Below are positions 50,484 through 63,565 of a stretch of 64,000 bases of DNA, in pieces. Within the stretch, counting starts at the first letter, position 1; every line of letters starts with the position of its first letter. Source of the stretch: Mixta tenebrionis (GTDB lineage Bacteria; Pseudomonadota; Gammaproteobacteria; Enterobacterales; Enterobacteriaceae). Both the position numbers and the translations under genes were made by a program. Below the pieces are notes generated by a model, which was given only the letters and a program-made list of their open reading frames with translations, was not told where the DNA came from and searched no databases. Where the stretch lies: positions 341 through 64,340 of the forward strand of contig NZ_VHQI01000005.1 of assembly GCF_006517625.1 (NCBI RefSeq), written 5' to 3'.

Positions 50484-51479
50484 ATGGCAATTCTTCGCCT
50501 CGATCCGATGATGGTCAAGCTGTTGATTGTGGTGCTGCTGGCTACCTTTTTACCCGCGCAGGGCCTGTTCGTCCCGCTGTTCGACTGGCTGACTACCGCC
50601 GCTATCGCCCTACTGTTTTTTATGCACGGCGCCAAGCTGTCGCGTGAAAAAATCATCGCCGGCAGCAGTCACTGGCGGCTGCACCTGTGGATCCTGTTCA
50701 GCACCTTTGTGCTGTTTCCGATTTTGGGACTGCTGCTGGTCTGGTGGCATCCGGTTAACCTCAGCGATGATATCTACACCGGCTTTGTCTACCTCTGCAT
50801 TCTGCCTGCCACGGTGCAGTCCGCCATTGCCTTTACCTCGATGGCGGGCGGCAACGTCGCCGCCGCGGTATGCAGCGCATCCGCTTCCAGCCTGCTTGGC
50901 GTGTTTATCTCTCCGCTGCTGGTCAACCTGGTGATGAACATTCACAGCGCAATGCCGGGCAACGGACTGGAGCAGGTAGGCCGCATTATGCTGCAGCTGC
51001 TGGTGCCTTTTGTGCTGGGACATCTGGCGCGCCGCTGGATCGGCGGCTGGGTGGAGCGCCATCGCGGCCTGATCGGCAAGACGGATCAGTCGTCGATTTT
51101 ACTGGTGGTCTACTCCGCCTTTAGCGAAGCGGTAGTGAACGGCATCTGGCACCGCGTCGGCGTGATGACGCTGGTTTGGATCCTCGCAGGCAGCATAGCG
51201 CTGTTGGTAATTGTGCTGTTAATTAACCTGCTGGCGGCGCGTCTGTTTGGCTTTAACCGCGCCGATGAGATCACCATTCTGTTTTGCGGCTCAAAGAAAA
51301 GCCTGGCGAACGGCGTGCCGATGGCCAATATCCTGTTTCCCGCCGCCTCGGTGGGCATTATCGTGCTGCCGCTGATGATCTTTCATCAGGTCCAGCTGAT
51401 GGTCTGTTCGTTTATCGCCCAGCGCTACCACAAGGCACAGCAGGCGGCGCAGGCGCCCGCGGCGGAAGTTAGGAAATAG
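50484..51479 (+). CDS. yfeH: YfeH, bile acid:sodium symporter family transporter
   Basis: 331 residues with ten hydrophobic segments. Close to E. coli YfeH (LTTAAIALLFFMHGAKLSRE; LCILPATVQSAIAFTSMAGGNVAAA; FCGSKKSLANGVPMANILFP). The GGN and SKKSLANG motifs are the sodium/substrate-site elements of the BASS family (SBF-like). Substrate unknown. Likely controlled by the divergent YfeR. Confidence 0.93.
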   Translation: MAILRLDPMMVKLLIVVLLATFLPAQGLFVPLFDWLTTAAIALLFFMHGAKLSREKIIAGSSHWRLHLWILFSTFVLFPILGLLLVWWHPVNLSDDIYTGFVYLCILPATVQSAIAFTSMAGGNVAAAVCSASASSLLGVFISPLLVNLVMNIHSAMPGNGLEQVGRIMLQLLVPFVLGHLARRWIGGWVERHRGLIGKTDQSSILLVVYSAFSEAVVNGIWHRVGVMTLVWILAGSIALLVIVLLINLLAARLFGFNRADEITILFCGSKKSLANGVPMANILFPAASVGIIVLPLMIFHQVQLMVCSFIAQRYHKAQQAAQAPAAEVRK

Positions 51480-51494
51480 CTACCCCGGAAATAG

Positions 51495-51529
51495 CTCACG
51501 GGCGTCGTTGCCGGCGGCGCCCGTGAGTT

Positions 51530-51531
<2 letters not shown>
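51495..51531 (+). terminator. Terminator after yfeH
   Basis: 10-bp stem CTCACGGGCG/CGCCCGTGAG, 13-nt loop, then TTTTAG overlapping the ypeB stop. Confidence 0.7.
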
Positions 51532-53771
<2,240 letters not shown>

Positions 53772-53781
53772 TCAGAGAAAG

Positions 53782-53803
53782 AAAACCCCCGCAAGCGGGG
53801 GTT
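53782..53803 (-). terminator. Terminator between zipA and ligA
   Basis: 9-bp stem AACCCCCGC/GCGGGGGTT; on the minus strand followed by TTCTTTCTC. Confidence 0.75.
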
Positions 53804-53829
53804 CAGGAAAGGGAAAGTAAACCGGTCGC

Positions 53830-54843
53830 TCAGGCGTTAGCGTCGATAACGTCGCGGATACGCGCCTTATAGGTTTCCAGTTTTTGCGGCGTCATCATGC
53901 GACGCTCATCGTCCAGCACCACGCCGCCGACATCATCAGCGATGCGCTGCGCCGACTGCAGCATAAGCTTAAAGTTCTGGTTCGGATCGCCATAGGAGGG
54001 CACCATCATAAAGATCGAGACGCCGGGCGTGGTGAAATCGCTCATCGCATCCGGGTTAAACGAACCCGGCTTCACCATATTCGCCAGGCTGAACAGCACC
54101 GGCCCGCTTCCCGCCGGGCTGAGATGGCGATGGAAAATATTCATTTCACCAAACTGGAAGCCCGCCTGCAGAATGCCCTGCAACAGGCTTTCGCCGTTCA
54201 GCGTACCGCCGGCGTGGGCCGCTACGTGCAGCACCAGCACCGTTTCTTTACGCCGCGCGTCTTCACGCGGCGCGGCGGCAGCCGGCGCGGCGGGTTCAGC
54301 TGCGGGCGCAGCGACCGTCGGCTCTGCCTGCTCATCCTGCCGCTGCGGCACATCCGCTTCATCCGGCAGCGTTATCGTTGGCTCTTCAGGCTGGCGCGGC
54401 GCCGCTGGCTGCGGCGCGACGGCGGGCTGACGCTCGCTCTGCGGCTGGATGGCCGGCGCTGCGTCATCAGCCTGTGCGGCCGGCTCATCGTCAAACAGCG
54501 GATCGCGCTGCGGGCGCGCGGCGACCGGAACGCCGTCGCGTACCGGATGCGGCTTGCGCTCTGGCGAACGTGGCGCGGACTCTTCGTCATCTGCAGCAAA
54601 ACCATCAAAAGAGGGTTCGTTATGGGAAGGCTTCGCGGGCGCGCGACGCACGCGCACCTCGCCCACGCCGGAATCATCGTCCCCGGTCAGGTTCTCTTCA
54701 TCATCCTGCTTTAAACGCTTGTGCGGGCGATCGCGAAAAACGGATGAGCGCTCCTTACGGCTGGTCCACAGGCCGTGAAGAAGTAGCGCTATTATGGCAA
54801 TCGCGCCAACAACGATTAATATCAGACGCAAATCCTGCATCAT
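53830..54843 (-). CDS. zipA: ZipA, FtsZ-interacting division protein
   Basis: 337 residues from the ATG at 54843 ([21 protein letters not shown], as in E. coli). N-terminal membrane anchor (about 5-25), basic/acidic segment ([23 protein letters not shown]), Pro/Ala/Gln-rich linker (about 95-190) and C-terminal FtsZ-binding domain ([18 protein letters not shown] to the end). It tethers the Z-ring to the inner membrane. Divergent from cysZ. Confidence 0.96.
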   Translation of the reverse strand: MMQDLRLILIVVGAIAIIALLLHGLWTSRKERSSVFRDRPHKRLKQDDEENLTGDDDSGVGEVRVRRAPAKPSHNEPSFDGFAADDEESAPRSPERKPHPVRDGVPVAARPQRDPLFDDEPAAQADDAAPAIQPQSERQPAVAPQPAAPRQPEEPTITLPDEADVPQRQDEQAEPTVAAPAAEPAAPAAAAPREDARRKETVLVLHVAAHAGGTLNGESLLQGILQAGFQFGEMNIFHRHLSPAGSGPVLFSLANMVKPGSFNPDAMSDFTTPGVSIFMMVPSYGDPNQNFKLMLQSAQRIADDVGGVVLDDERRMMTPQKLETYKARIRDVIDANA

Positions 54844-55061
54844 TGTATTCTCTGTTGTTCCAATACCTTGCCACCACGGCAAACTTTATCCTCTAACTGT
54901 ATTTGTCCCGCTAAGCAAGTGCAAGTCTGCGCCGTATTTTATGACAAATAAGATAGAAACAGTTCGATTTTTTGCTGCTTTTTCAGCCAATGGACATCTG
55001 TTATGCGAAAAAAGTCAGGGTATGATAGCCTCGCCTGACTAATCGAGGAGAAAAACTGTCG

Positions 55062-55844
55062 ATGACTACGCGTCCTCCCGCTGCCGGTAACGGCATCCAC
55101 TATTTTGCGCAGGGCTGGAAACTGATCCGTCTGCCGGGCATCCGCCGTTTCGTTATTATTCCGCTGCTGGTGAATATTATCCTGCTCGGCGGCGCCTTTG
55201 CCTGGCTGTTTCACCGTCTGGGGCGCTGGATACCGCAGCTTATGTCGCACGTGCCGGACTGGCTGCAGTGGCTGAGCTATCTGCTCTGGCCGCTGACCGT
55301 GCTTTCCATCGTGCTGGTGTTTAGCTATTTTTTTTCGACTATCGCCAACTGGATCGCCGCGCCATTTTGCGGCCTGCTGGCGGAGCAGCTGGAAGGACGT
55401 CTGACGGGCCAGCCGTTGCCCGACAGCGGCTGGCTGGCGATGCTGAAAGATGTGCCGCGCATTATGAAGCGGGAGTGGCAGAAGCTCGCCTGGTATCTGC
55501 CGCGCGCGCTGGGTCTGCTGCTGCTCTACTTTATTCCCGGCTTCGGCCAGACGGTCGCGCCGGTGCTGTGGTTTCTGTTCAGCGCCTGGACGCTCGCTAT
55601 TCAATATTGCGATTATCCTTTCGATAACCATAAGGTGAGTTTTCCGCAGATGCGCAGCGCGCTGCGCCGGCACAAAACCGACAATATGCAGTTCGGCGCG
55701 CTGGTCAGCCTGTTCACCATGATTCCCCTGCTGAACCTGGCGATTATGCCGGTTGCAGTCTGCGGCGCGACGGCGATGTGGGTCGATCGCTATCGCCATC
55801 AGGCGGGACAGGATGCGCCGCGGCTCAGCCCCGACGCGCGCTGA
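55062..55844 (+). CDS. cysZ: CysZ, sulfate transporter
   Basis: 260 residues, EI24-like membrane protein with several hydrophobic segments ([49 protein letters not shown]). Motifs [15 protein letters not shown] and [15 protein letters not shown] are CysZ-specific. Takes up sulfate for cysteine synthesis; cysK follows 198 bp downstream. GAGGAG precedes the ATG. Confidence 0.95.
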   Translation: MTTRPPAAGNGIHYFAQGWKLIRLPGIRRFVIIPLLVNIILLGGAFAWLFHRLGRWIPQLMSHVPDWLQWLSYLLWPLTVLSIVLVFSYFFSTIANWIAAPFCGLLAEQLEGRLTGQPLPDSGWLAMLKDVPRIMKREWQKLAWYLPRALGLLLLYFIPGFGQTVAPVLWFLFSAWTLAIQYCDYPFDNHKVSFPQMRSALRRHKTDNMQFGALVSLFTMIPLLNLAIMPVAVCGATAMWVDRYRHQAGQDAPRLSPDAR

Positions 55845-56042
55845 GCCGCCTGTTGCCGCGTCGCGGCTGGCGGCGCCACCATCACCGGTTTAGCGCCCTC
55901 AGCCGCAGCGTTGCGGCTTATGCATTTTCAGCCCGGCTTATTTCGACTAAACATATCCATATACTATTTCCTTCCTTCCTTGCGAAACTGGAAAAGGTAT
56001 GCTCTCAGGGTTTCCCAAAATTCATACAGTTAAGGACGGGCT

Positions 56043-57011
56043 ATGAGCAAGATTTATGAAGACAACTCTTTGACAATCGGTCATACGCCGCTGGTTCGTC
56101 TGAACCGCATCGGCAATGGGCGTATTCTGGCGAAGGTTGAGTCCCGTAATCCCAGCTTCAGCGTCAAATGCCGTATCGGTGCCAATATGATATGGGACGC
56201 GGAAAAACGCGGCATCCTGAAACCGGGCATCGAGCTGGTGGAGCCAACCAGCGGCAATACCGGTATCGCGCTGGCCTACGTTGCCGCGGCGCGCGGCTAT
56301 AAACTGACGCTGACGATGCCGGAAACCATGTCCGTTGAACGACGCAAGCTGCTGAAAGCGCTGGGCGCCAGCCTGGTGCTGACCGAAGGCGCGAAAGGCA
56401 TGAAAGGCGCCATCGCCAAAGCGGAAGAGATTGTCGCCGGCGATCCTGACAAGTTCCTGATGCTGCAACAGTTCAGCAATCCGGCGAACCCGGAAATCCA
56501 CGAAAAAACCACTGGCCCGGAGATCTGGGAAGATACCGACGGCGAAGTAGACGTATTTATTTCCGGCGTCGGCACCGGCGGCACTCTGACAGGCGTGACG
56601 CGCTATATTAAGAATACCAAAGGGAAGAAAGCGTTAATCAGCGTTGCGGTAGAGCCGACCGACTCGCCGGTGATCGCCCAAACATTGGCCGGCCAGGAAG
56701 TGAAGCCCGGCCCGCATAAAATTCAGGGCATCGGCGCTGGCTTTATTCCAGGCAACCTTGATCTAAGCCTGGTGGATCGCGTGGTTGCCGTAACTAATGA
56801 AGAAGCGATCGCCACCGCCCGTCGCTTGATGGACGAAGAAGGCATTCTGGCCGGCATCTCTTCCGGCGCCGCCGTGGCTGCCGCGCTCAGGCTGCAGGAA
56901 GAAGAATCCTTCGCCAACAAGAATATTGTCGTTATCCTGCCCTCTTCCGGCGAACGCTATTTAAGCACCGCGCTGTTTGCTGACCTGTTCAGCGAAAAAG
57001 AGCTGCAATAA
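56043..57011 (+). CDS. cysK: Cysteine synthase A (O-acetylserine sulfhydrylase)
   Basis: 322 residues. PLP enzyme with Lys42 in NPSFSVKCR, the substrate loop [11 protein letters not shown], and the PLP-phosphate loop [10 protein letters not shown]. Makes cysteine from O-acetylserine and sulfide. AAGGAC upstream. Followed by a terminator (57038-57064), then ptsH, the E. coli order. Confidence 0.97.
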   Translation: MSKIYEDNSLTIGHTPLVRLNRIGNGRILAKVESRNPSFSVKCRIGANMIWDAEKRGILKPGIELVEPTSGNTGIALAYVAAARGYKLTLTMPETMSVERRKLLKALGASLVLTEGAKGMKGAIAKAEEIVAGDPDKFLMLQQFSNPANPEIHEKTTGPEIWEDTDGEVDVFISGVGTGGTLTGVTRYIKNTKGKKALISVAVEPTDSPVIAQTLAGQEVKPGPHKIQGIGAGFIPGNLDLSLVDRVVAVTNEEAIATARRLMDEEGILAGISSGAAVAAALRLQEEESFANKNIVVILPSSGERYLSTALFADLFSEKELQ

Positions 57012-57037
57012 TAATGCCAGGATATTAAAAATGTAGC

Positions 57038-57064
57038 AAAAAGCGCCCAAAGGGGCGCTTTTTT
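57038..57064 (+). terminator. Terminator after cysK
   Basis: AAAAGCGCCC/GGGCGCTTTTTT hairpin, 4-nt loop, T-tract. Confidence 0.92.
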
Positions 57065-57364
57065 GTGGCATACATCAAACTTTACCCCTCATAAGCGTTG
57101 ATTCAGGGGGGTAGCTCTGGTATTTAAGCATGCAATTATTTCGAAGCACAAAATTAATCGCCGCTTGAACTGGATCAAGCTGAATCGATTTACTGATTTG
57201 GCGGAATAGCGTAACAGGCGGCATAATGAGGAGTGGAGCAGCGAAGCGAAAATCCCTGTTTTCGCCCCGCCGGCTCGCATGCCTTAACTGCGCATCTTTT
57301 GGTGAGTCCTGTACTCGAACCAGCGCGACCTTCACAGGCTAAAGTTTCGCCGCCAGGCTAGACT
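57064..57364 (+). promoter_or_regulatory. ptsHI-crr promoter region (P0, P1 and CRP site)
   Basis: A CRP-like site TGTGG-CATACA-TCAAA lies at 57064-57079. P0 candidate: TTGGCG (57198-57203), 18 nt, CATAAT (57222-57227), as in the GCGGCATAATG of E. coli. P1 candidate: TAGACT (57359-57364) in CAGGCTAGACTTTAG, the E. coli P1 sequence. This fills the 395-bp cysK-ptsH gap; individual sites are by resemblance. Confidence 0.65.
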
Positions 57365-57406
57365 TTAGAGACAAAACACCAAACCTAATTAAGTTGGGGA
57401 AATATA

Positions 57407-57664
57407 ATGTTCCAGCAAGAAGTTACCATCACCGCACCTAATGGCCTGCATACTCGTCCGGCTGCTCAGTTCGTTAAAGAAGCAAAAGCGTTTGCCTCTG
57501 AAATCACCGTGACTTCCAACGGCAAATCCGCCAGTGCGAAAAGCCTGTTCAAACTGCAAACGCTGGGTCTGACTCAGGGTACCGTGGTGACGCTGTCTGC
57601 TGAAGGTGAAGATGAGCAGCAGGCCGTTGAGCATCTGGTTAAACTGATGGCTGAACTCGAGTAA
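57407..57664 (+). CDS. ptsH: HPr, PTS phosphocarrier protein
   Basis: 85 residues, same length as E. coli HPr. His15 in NGLHTRPAA is phosphorylated by enzyme I; Ser46 region [13 protein letters not shown] is conserved. It passes phosphate to sugar-specific enzymes II, including the BglF-like permease in this window. TTGGGGAAAT before the ATG as in E. coli. Confidence 0.98.
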   Translation: MFQQEVTITAPNGLHTRPAAQFVKEAKAFASEITVTSNGKSASAKSLFKLQTLGLTQGTVVTLSAEGEDEQQAVEHLVKLMAELE

Positions 57665-57820
57665 TCGACCAGTCGCCGAAAAACCGTTTCATCAGGCAAC
57701 TGAGTGCAAATATATCTATCGCGGACATTAAGTCCGCGTTGTTGCCTCGGTACAATACGGTTCCGCAGGATCCTGGCACCTCGTTTAGCCTGGTAGGCAT
57801 CGTTATAAAAAGGTAAGGTT

Positions 57821-59548
57821 ATGATTTCAGGCATTTTAGCATCACCGGGTATCGCTTTCGGCAAGGCACTTCTGCTGAAAGAAGATGAAATCGTCATCAA
57901 CCGGAAGAAAATTTCTGCCGATCAGGTTGATCAAGAAGTTGCGCGTTTTATCGAAGGTCGTCGTAAAGCGGCCGCGCAGCTGGAAGCCATCAAAATTAAA
58001 GCAGGCGAAACCTTCGGCGAAGAGAAAGAAGCCATCTTCGAAGGTCATATCATGCTGCTGGAAGATGAAGAGCTTGAGCAGGAAATCATCAGCCTGATTA
58101 AAGATGAGCTGGCTTCCGCCGATGCCGCCACCCACAGCGTGATCGAAGGCCAGGCGAAGGCGCTGGAAGAACTCGACGACGAATACCTGAAAGAACGTGC
58201 CGCCGACGTACGTGATATCGGTAAGCGCCTGCTGCAAAACATTCTTGGTCTGCATATTGTCGATCTGAGCGCTATCAAAGATGAAGTGGTGCTGGTGGCC
58301 AGAGATCTGACGCCGTCCGAAACCGCGCAGCTGAATCTGAAAAAAGTGCTGGGCTTTATCACCGATCTGGGCGGCCGCACTTCGCACACCTCTATTATGG
58401 CCCGTTCGCTTGAGCTGCCTGCTATTGTCGGCACCGGTGACGTCACCAGTCGCGTTAAGAACGATGATTATCTGATTCTGGATGGCGTTAACAACAAGGT
58501 TTACGTTAACCCGACTGCTGAAGTCATCGAAGAGCTGAAAGCGGTACAGCATCAGTATCTGAGCGAAAAAAATGAGCTGGCCAAGCTGAAAGATCTGCCG
58601 GCGATTACGCTGGACGGCCATCAGGTGGAAGTCGGCGCCAACATCGGCACCGTGCGCGATATCCCAGGCGCCGAGCGCAACGGCGCAGAGTGCGTCGGCC
58701 TCTATCGTACCGAGTTCCTGTTTATGGATCGCGACGCGCTGCCGACCGAAGAAGAGCAGTTCCAGGCCTATAAAGCCGTAGCGGAAGCGATGGGCTCACA
58801 GGCGGTGATCGTCCGCACCATGGATATCGGCGGCGATAAAGACCTGCCCTATATGAACCTGCCGAAAGAAGATAACCCGTTCCTCGGCTGGCGCGCGATC
58901 CGTATCGCCATGGATCGCAAAGAAATTCTGCATGCGCAGCTGCGCGCGATCCTGCGTGCTTCCGCGTTCGGCAAACTGCGTATCATGTTCCCGATGATCA
59001 TCTCGGTGGAAGAAGTTCGCTTCCTGAAAGCAGAGCTGGAGATGCTGAAGGCGCAGCTGCGTGAAGAGGGCAAAGCATTCGACGAAGCCATTGAAGTGGG
59101 CATTATGGTTGAAACGCCGGCTTCAGCGGTCATTGCCCGTCATCTTGCAAAAGAAGTTGACTTCTTTAGTATTGGGACAAACGACCTAACGCAGTATACT
59201 CTGGCGGTGGATCGTGGTAACGATCTGATTTCCCATCTTTATAACCCAATGACGCCGTCGGTGCTTGGTTTGATTAAGCAGGTGATTGATGCTTCTCATG
59301 CCGAAGGTAAGTGGACCGGCATGTGTGGTGAGCTGGCAGGTGATGAACGTGCTACACTACTGTTATTGGGAATGGGGCTGGACGAATTCAGCATGAGTGC
59401 CATTTCTATCCCGCGCATCAAGAAGATCATTCGTAATACGAACTTCGAAGATGCTAAGGCATTAGCAGAGCAGGCTCTGGCTCAACCGACGGCGGAAGAG
59501 TTGATGAACCTGGTCAACAAGTTCATTAAAGAAAAAACACTCTGCTGA
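57821..59548 (+). CDS. ptsI: PTS enzyme I
   Basis: 575 residues, full length. N-terminal HPr-binding and phospho-His domain with [13 protein letters not shown] (His189), PEP-binding barrel with GADD-like [12 protein letters not shown]-type ([12 protein letters not shown]) and [14 protein letters not shown], and Cys in [12 protein letters not shown]. Transfers phosphate from PEP to HPr in the cytoplasm. 156 nt after ptsH. Confidence 0.98.
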   Translation: MISGILASPGIAFGKALLLKEDEIVINRKKISADQVDQEVARFIEGRRKAAAQLEAIKIKAGETFGEEKEAIFEGHIMLLEDEELEQEIISLIKDELASADAATHSVIEGQAKALEELDDEYLKERAADVRDIGKRLLQNILGLHIVDLSAIKDEVVLVARDLTPSETAQLNLKKVLGFITDLGGRTSHTSIMARSLELPAIVGTGDVTSRVKNDDYLILDGVNNKVYVNPTAEVIEELKAVQHQYLSEKNELAKLKDLPAITLDGHQVEVGANIGTVRDIPGAERNGAECVGLYRTEFLFMDRDALPTEEEQFQAYKAVAEAMGSQAVIVRTMDIGGDKDLPYMNLPKEDNPFLGWRAIRIAMDRKEILHAQLRAILRASAFGKLRIMFPMIISVEEVRFLKAELEMLKAQLREEGKAFDEAIEVGIMVETPASAVIARHLAKEVDFFSIGTNDLTQYTLAVDRGNDLISHLYNPMTPSVLGLIKQVIDASHAEGKWTGMCGELAGDERATLLLLGMGLDEFSMSAISIPRIKKIIRNTNFEDAKALAEQALAQPTAEELMNLVNKFIKEKTLC

Positions 59549-59591
59549 TTCCGCGATACGCTGGCCCAACATTACTGCTTAGGAGAAGATC

Positions 59592-60095
59592 ATGGGTTTT
59601 TTTTCCAAACTGTTTGGTGATAAAACAGAAAGCGCATCTGGCACTATTGAGATCGTCGCCCCGCTCTCTGGTGAAATCGTAAATATCGAAGACGTGCCGG
59701 ACGTAGTATTTGCGGAGAAAATTGTCGGCGACGGCATCGCAATTAAACCGGCGGGCAATAAAATGGTTGCCCCGGTTGATGGCACCATCGGCAAAATCTT
59801 CGAAACCAACCATGCATTCTCTATCGAATCTGAGAGCGGCATTGAGCTGTTTGTTCACTTTGGTATCGATACCGTAGAGCTGAAAGGCGAAGGCTTCAAA
59901 CGCATCGCGGAAGAAGGCCAGAAAGTGAAAAAAGGCGATGTTGTTATTGAGTTCGATCTGCCCCTGCTGGAAGAGAAAGCCAAATCTACGCTGACGCCGG
60001 TTGTGATCTCCAATATGGATGAAATTAAAGAGCTGACCAAGCTCACCGGTCAGGTCACCGTAGGTGAAACGCCGGTTATCCGTATTAAAAAATAA
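59592..60095 (+). CDS. crr: PTS glucose-specific enzyme IIA
   Basis: 167 residues (E. coli 169). Phospho-acceptor His near residue 89 ([12 protein letters not shown]) with partner His74 (NHAFSI), and an N-terminal amphipathic start MGFFSKLFG. Feeds glucose PTS and controls adenylate cyclase and inducer exclusion. A terminator at 60115-60139 closes the operon. Confidence 0.98.
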   Translation: MGFFSKLFGDKTESASGTIEIVAPLSGEIVNIEDVPDVVFAEKIVGDGIAIKPAGNKMVAPVDGTIGKIFETNHAFSIESESGIELFVHFGIDTVELKGEGFKRIAEEGQKVKKGDVVIEFDLPLLEEKAKSTLTPVVISNMDEIKELTKLTGQVTVGETPVIRIKK

Positions 60096-60114
60096 CCGGT
60101 AAGGTAATAAAACG

Positions 60115-60139
60115 AACGGCGCCTGCGGGCGCCGTTTGT
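60115..60139 (+). terminator. Terminator after crr
   Basis: 9-bp stem AACGGCGCC/GGCGCCGTT with a TGCG loop and TTTGTT. Confidence 0.8.
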
Positions 60140-60168
60140 TATTTGCTTCAATAGTTAATGCGCGCCGC

Positions 60169-61521
60169 TTAATTACCCTGCCAGCGCGGCAAACGAATTG
60201 TCATTTCCAGCCCGCCGTTGCGCCCGTTCGCCGCCTGTACTTCACCGTGATGCGCCAGCACCACCTTGCGCACGATAGATAATCCCAGCCCGTAGCCCTT
60301 GCCCTGCAGCGGCGAATTCACCCGCACGAAAGGATCGAAGATGCTGGAAAGCTTATCGGCGTCCACCCCTGGGCCGCTGTCGCTAACGCAGACGCAGAGC
60401 CAGCCGCCGTCAGGCCGTAAGGCAATCACCACCTGCTGGCCCGGTAGCGAATAGCGCAGCGCGTTGCGCACTACATTCTCCAGCGCGCGCCGCACCAGCT
60501 CCGCATTGCCCTTCAGGGTATAGTCTGCGCCCTGTTCCGCCTCCAGCGCTATTTCCACGCCGGGCAGCTGCGCCTCATAGCGGGCATCGTTGACTACCGT
60601 TTCCAGCAGGCCGTAAAGATCGAAATATTGCTCATCGGGCATATTCTCATGCTCCGCGCGCGACAGCGCCAGCAGCTCGCCAATCATCTTATCAAGCCGC
60701 CGCGCCTCTTCATCGATACGATCGAGCGAGGCGTGCGCCGTCTCCGGCGTCTGGCGGGCCAGCCCGGTCGCCAGCTGCAGACGCGCCAGCGGCGAGCGCA
60801 GCTCATGTGAGATATCGTGCAGCAGCTCTTCACGCGCTCTGACCAGCACCGCCAGGCGCTCCACCATCGCGTCGAAGTCGCGCGCCACCGCCGACAGCTC
60901 GTCATGGCGGCGGCGCATTTGCGGCCAGAGGCGTACAGAGAGATCGCCGTTTGATACGCGCGCGAAGCCCAGCCGCAGCTGACGCATCGGGCGCGTCAGA
61001 TTCCAGGCCAGCAGCGAACTGAACAACAGCCCCATCAGCCCGGCAAACCAGAAAACCGGCTCCGGAATATTAAGGATCTTCGGCGGCGGGCCGCCCATCT
61101 CGCTATCTTCACGCAGCCCTTTTACATCGTAGCGCAGCTGATACTGTTGCCCATCGGCGCCGGTCACCCACTCCACCACCTGGTCGGGATAGCCTTTCCC
61201 CTGCAGCGCAACGTTAAGCTGCCGGCGCGGCGTCTCCTGCGGCGGAAAAGGCATCGGCGTCACCGCAAAGAAGCGCCGGTCGCCCGGCGCCCAGTCCGAC
61301 ATCATATTATCCAGCGCCGGCAGGCCGCCATGCTGCAAAACCGACGCCGCCGACGCCATCTGCAAATTGACGATGCGCCGCGTGGCGATATGCTCCGGCG
61401 GCTCCCGATGCTTGCCGTAAAGCGTAAAACCCAGCCACAGCAGCTGACTAATCAGAAAAAAGACCAGCCAGAAGCCGAACAGAATTTTCCAGAACAGGCA
61501 CCCGCGAAAACGAGACCTCAT
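60169..61521 (-). CDS. Sensor histidine kinase (HAMP, HisKA, HATPase)
   Basis: 450 residues. Two membrane segments (about 10-31 and 160-178) frame a ~120-residue periplasmic domain; then HAMP, HisKA with the phospho-His in LLHDISHELRSPLARL, and HATPase with NVVRNALRYS, DSGPGV and GYGLGLSIV. CpxA/RstB-like by layout, but not confidently either. Its ATG overlaps the response regulator stop by 4 bp. Signal unknown; the divergent macAB genes suggest envelope or toxic-compound stress. Confidence 0.88.
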   Translation of the reverse strand: MRSRFRGCLFWKILFGFWLVFFLISQLLWLGFTLYGKHREPPEHIATRRIVNLQMASAASVLQHGGLPALDNMMSDWAPGDRRFFAVTPMPFPPQETPRRQLNVALQGKGYPDQVVEWVTGADGQQYQLRYDVKGLREDSEMGGPPPKILNIPEPVFWFAGLMGLLFSSLLAWNLTRPMRQLRLGFARVSNGDLSVRLWPQMRRRHDELSAVARDFDAMVERLAVLVRAREELLHDISHELRSPLARLQLATGLARQTPETAHASLDRIDEEARRLDKMIGELLALSRAEHENMPDEQYFDLYGLLETVVNDARYEAQLPGVEIALEAEQGADYTLKGNAELVRRALENVVRNALRYSLPGQQVVIALRPDGGWLCVCVSDSGPGVDADKLSSIFDPFVRVNSPLQGKGYGLGLSIVRKVVLAHHGEVQAANGRNGGLEMTIRLPRWQGN

Positions 61522-62198
61522 CGAATGCGGTAGCCGATGCTGCGCACGGTTTCGATATTGATCGCATCACCGGTCAGTCCCGCCAGCTTCTGGCGAATAT
61601 TGCTGATATGCACATCGACGCTGCGATCGTAGGCCTCACGCGGGCGCCCCAGCCCTTGTTCCGACAGCTCATCTTTCGTCACCACGCGATCGGGCGAGCG
61701 CAGCAGCAGATCGAGTAAGTTGAATTCTGACGCGGTTAAATCAAACGGCTTGTTTTTCCATTCGCTGATGCGCGTGGCCGGGTTTAACGTCAGATCGCGC
61801 CAGCGCGCCACCTCTTTTTTCTCCGGCTGCGCCGGCTGTTCATCAATGCGGCGCAGCACCGCCCGCAGGCGCGCCACCAGCTCGCGGGGATAGCAGGGTT
61901 TAGGCACATAGTCGTCAGCGCCCATCTCCAGGCCGATAACCCGATCGATATTATCGCCCTTCGCCGTCAGCATAATAACGGGAATGCGGCTGCCCTGCCG
62001 TACCTGACGCAGCACGTCAATGCCGCTCATATCGGGCAACATAATATCCAGGATCACCGCCTGGAATTTCCCCGACAGCGCGCCGTCGATGCCCGCCTGC
62101 CCGGTAAGCACCAGCGAGGCTTCAAAGCCTTCGCCCTGCAAATAGTCGCTGAGCATGGCGCCCAGCTCAAGATCGTCGTCGACTAACAGAATTTTCAT
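61518..62198 (-). CDS. OmpR/PhoB-family response regulator
   Basis: 226 residues from the ATG at 62198 (GAGAGTAG upstream). Receiver domain with Asp51 (VILDIMLPDMSG) and Lys near 101 (DYVPKPCYPREL), winged-helix output domain (LTASEFNLLDLLLRSPDRVVTKDEL; RSVDVHISNIRQKL; VRSIGYRIR). Co-transcribed with the kinase. Divergent macA is the natural candidate target. Confidence 0.92.
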   Translation of the reverse strand: MKILLVDDDLELGAMLSDYLQGEGFEASLVLTGQAGIDGALSGKFQAVILDIMLPDMSGIDVLRQVRQGSRIPVIMLTAKGDNIDRVIGLEMGADDYVPKPCYPRELVARLRAVLRRIDEQPAQPEKKEVARWRDLTLNPATRISEWKNKPFDLTASEFNLLDLLLRSPDRVVTKDELSEQGLGRPREAYDRSVDVHISNIRQKLAGLTGDAINIETVRSIGYRIR

Positions 62199-62260
62199 AC
62201 GTCTACTCTCAATCACGGTTGGCGCTATTTTGACCTTAAGCCCGGCGTTGCGCAGCAGGT

Positions 62261-62276
62261 TTTACTGAATCCTTAC
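62261..62276. promoter_or_regulatory. Possible OmpR-type direct repeat between regulator and macA
   Basis: TTTAC (62261-62265) and CTTAC (62272-62276), 11-bp period, as expected for an OmpR-family dimer, in the 170-bp divergent region. Short and speculative. Confidence 0.3.
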
Positions 62277-62368
62277 AGAGAACTTCTCCTGATTGAACGG
62301 TCGTTTCGCTTTATTGTGGCAGGCTTTTACGTTATACCAGTGCTTTCTTCGCTTCAGGGATTGTCGAC

Positions 62369-63565
62369 ATGGCATTAGGCCGCACCTTATTTAAACGTAA
62401 ACGGTTATTACTGCTGCTGTTTTTACTGATTGCCGCCGTTATCGCCTGGCTGCTGCTGCGTCCGCAACAGGCGCCGGCGCAATTTTTGACTGCTACCGTT
62501 GAACAGCGTCCGCTACAGCAAGAAGTGCTGGCCGACGGCACGCTTTCCGCCAGCAAGCTGGTCAGCGTCGGCGCGCAGGCTTCCGGCCAGATCAAAAGTT
62601 TGCTGGTCGATCTGGGCGATCAGGTTAAACAGGGGCAGCTGGTGGCGGAAATCGACAGCATGACGCAGCAAAATGCGCTGCAAAACGCACAGGCGGCGCT
62701 AAAAAACATTGAGGCGCAGCGGGCGGCTAAGCTGGCGCAGCTAACCAACTTCCGCGCCGCCTTTGCGCGCCAGAAGGCGATGCTGGCGAAAAACCTGACG
62801 CCGAAAGCGGACTATGACAGCGCGCTGGCGACGCTGAGCGCTACCGAAGCGGAAATTCGCGCGCTGGAAGCGCAGATTGCCCAGGCGCAAATCGAGGTAA
62901 ATACCGCGCAGGTCAATTTGGGCTACACCCGTATCGTATCGCCGATTGACGGCACCGTAGTCTCCGTACCGGTAGAGGCCGGACAGACGGTTAACGCCGT
63001 GCAGAGCGCGCCGACGCTGATGAAGGTTGCCAACCTCGACACCATGACGGTAAAAGCGCAAATTTCCGAAGCGGACGTGATTAAAGTCGAACCAGGCATG
63101 AAAGTCTGGTTTTCTATCCTCGGCGAGCCGAATAAGCGTTATGAAGCCCGCCTGCGCGCCATTGAGCCCGCGCCGGATTCCATTAACGAAGAGAGCAGCA
63201 GCCTGACCGGCTCCTCCAGCAGCTCAAGCGATAAAAAAGCCATCTACTATTACGGCCTGTTTGACGTGCCTAATCCAGAGCATCGCCTGCGTATCTCGAT
63301 GTCGGCAGAGGTGCATATCGTGCTGGGCGAGCGGCCAAACGCGCTGGTGATCCCCGCCACCGCAATTGATAACGCCGATGGCAAAACCACGGTGCAGGTG
63401 GTAGATGCTAACCAGCAGGTAACGCGCCGCGCCGTGCAGGTGGGGCTGAATGATAATATCGAAGCCGAAATTATCTCCGGCCTGCAGGTGGGCGAGAAAG
63501 TGGTGCTGGGGCAACGTAACGAGGCGGCGGCCAAAGACGCGCCTCCCGGAGCGGAACCACGCTAA
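62369..63565 (+). CDS. macA: MacA-like periplasmic adaptor of an ABC efflux pump
   Basis: 398 residues. One N-terminal membrane anchor (about 11-30), lipoyl half-motifs ([47 protein letters not shown]), a coiled-coil hairpin rich in Ala/Gln (about 105-185) and beta-barrel region. Together with MacB and TolC it exports macrolides, lipopeptides or enterotoxins in relatives. A pyoverdine-type exporter (PvdR) is a possible alternative. Its stop overlaps the macB start (TAATG). Confidence 0.9.
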   Translation: MALGRTLFKRKRLLLLLFLLIAAVIAWLLLRPQQAPAQFLTATVEQRPLQQEVLADGTLSASKLVSVGAQASGQIKSLLVDLGDQVKQGQLVAEIDSMTQQNALQNAQAALKNIEAQRAAKLAQLTNFRAAFARQKAMLAKNLTPKADYDSALATLSATEAEIRALEAQIAQAQIEVNTAQVNLGYTRIVSPIDGTVVSVPVEAGQTVNAVQSAPTLMKVANLDTMTVKAQISEADVIKVEPGMKVWFSILGEPNKRYEARLRAIEPAPDSINEESSSLTGSSSSSSDKKAIYYYGLFDVPNPEHRLRISMSAEVHIVLGERPNALVIPATAIDNADGKTTVQVVDANQQVTRRAVQVGLNDNIEAEIISGLQVGEKVVLGQRNEAAAKDAPPGAEPR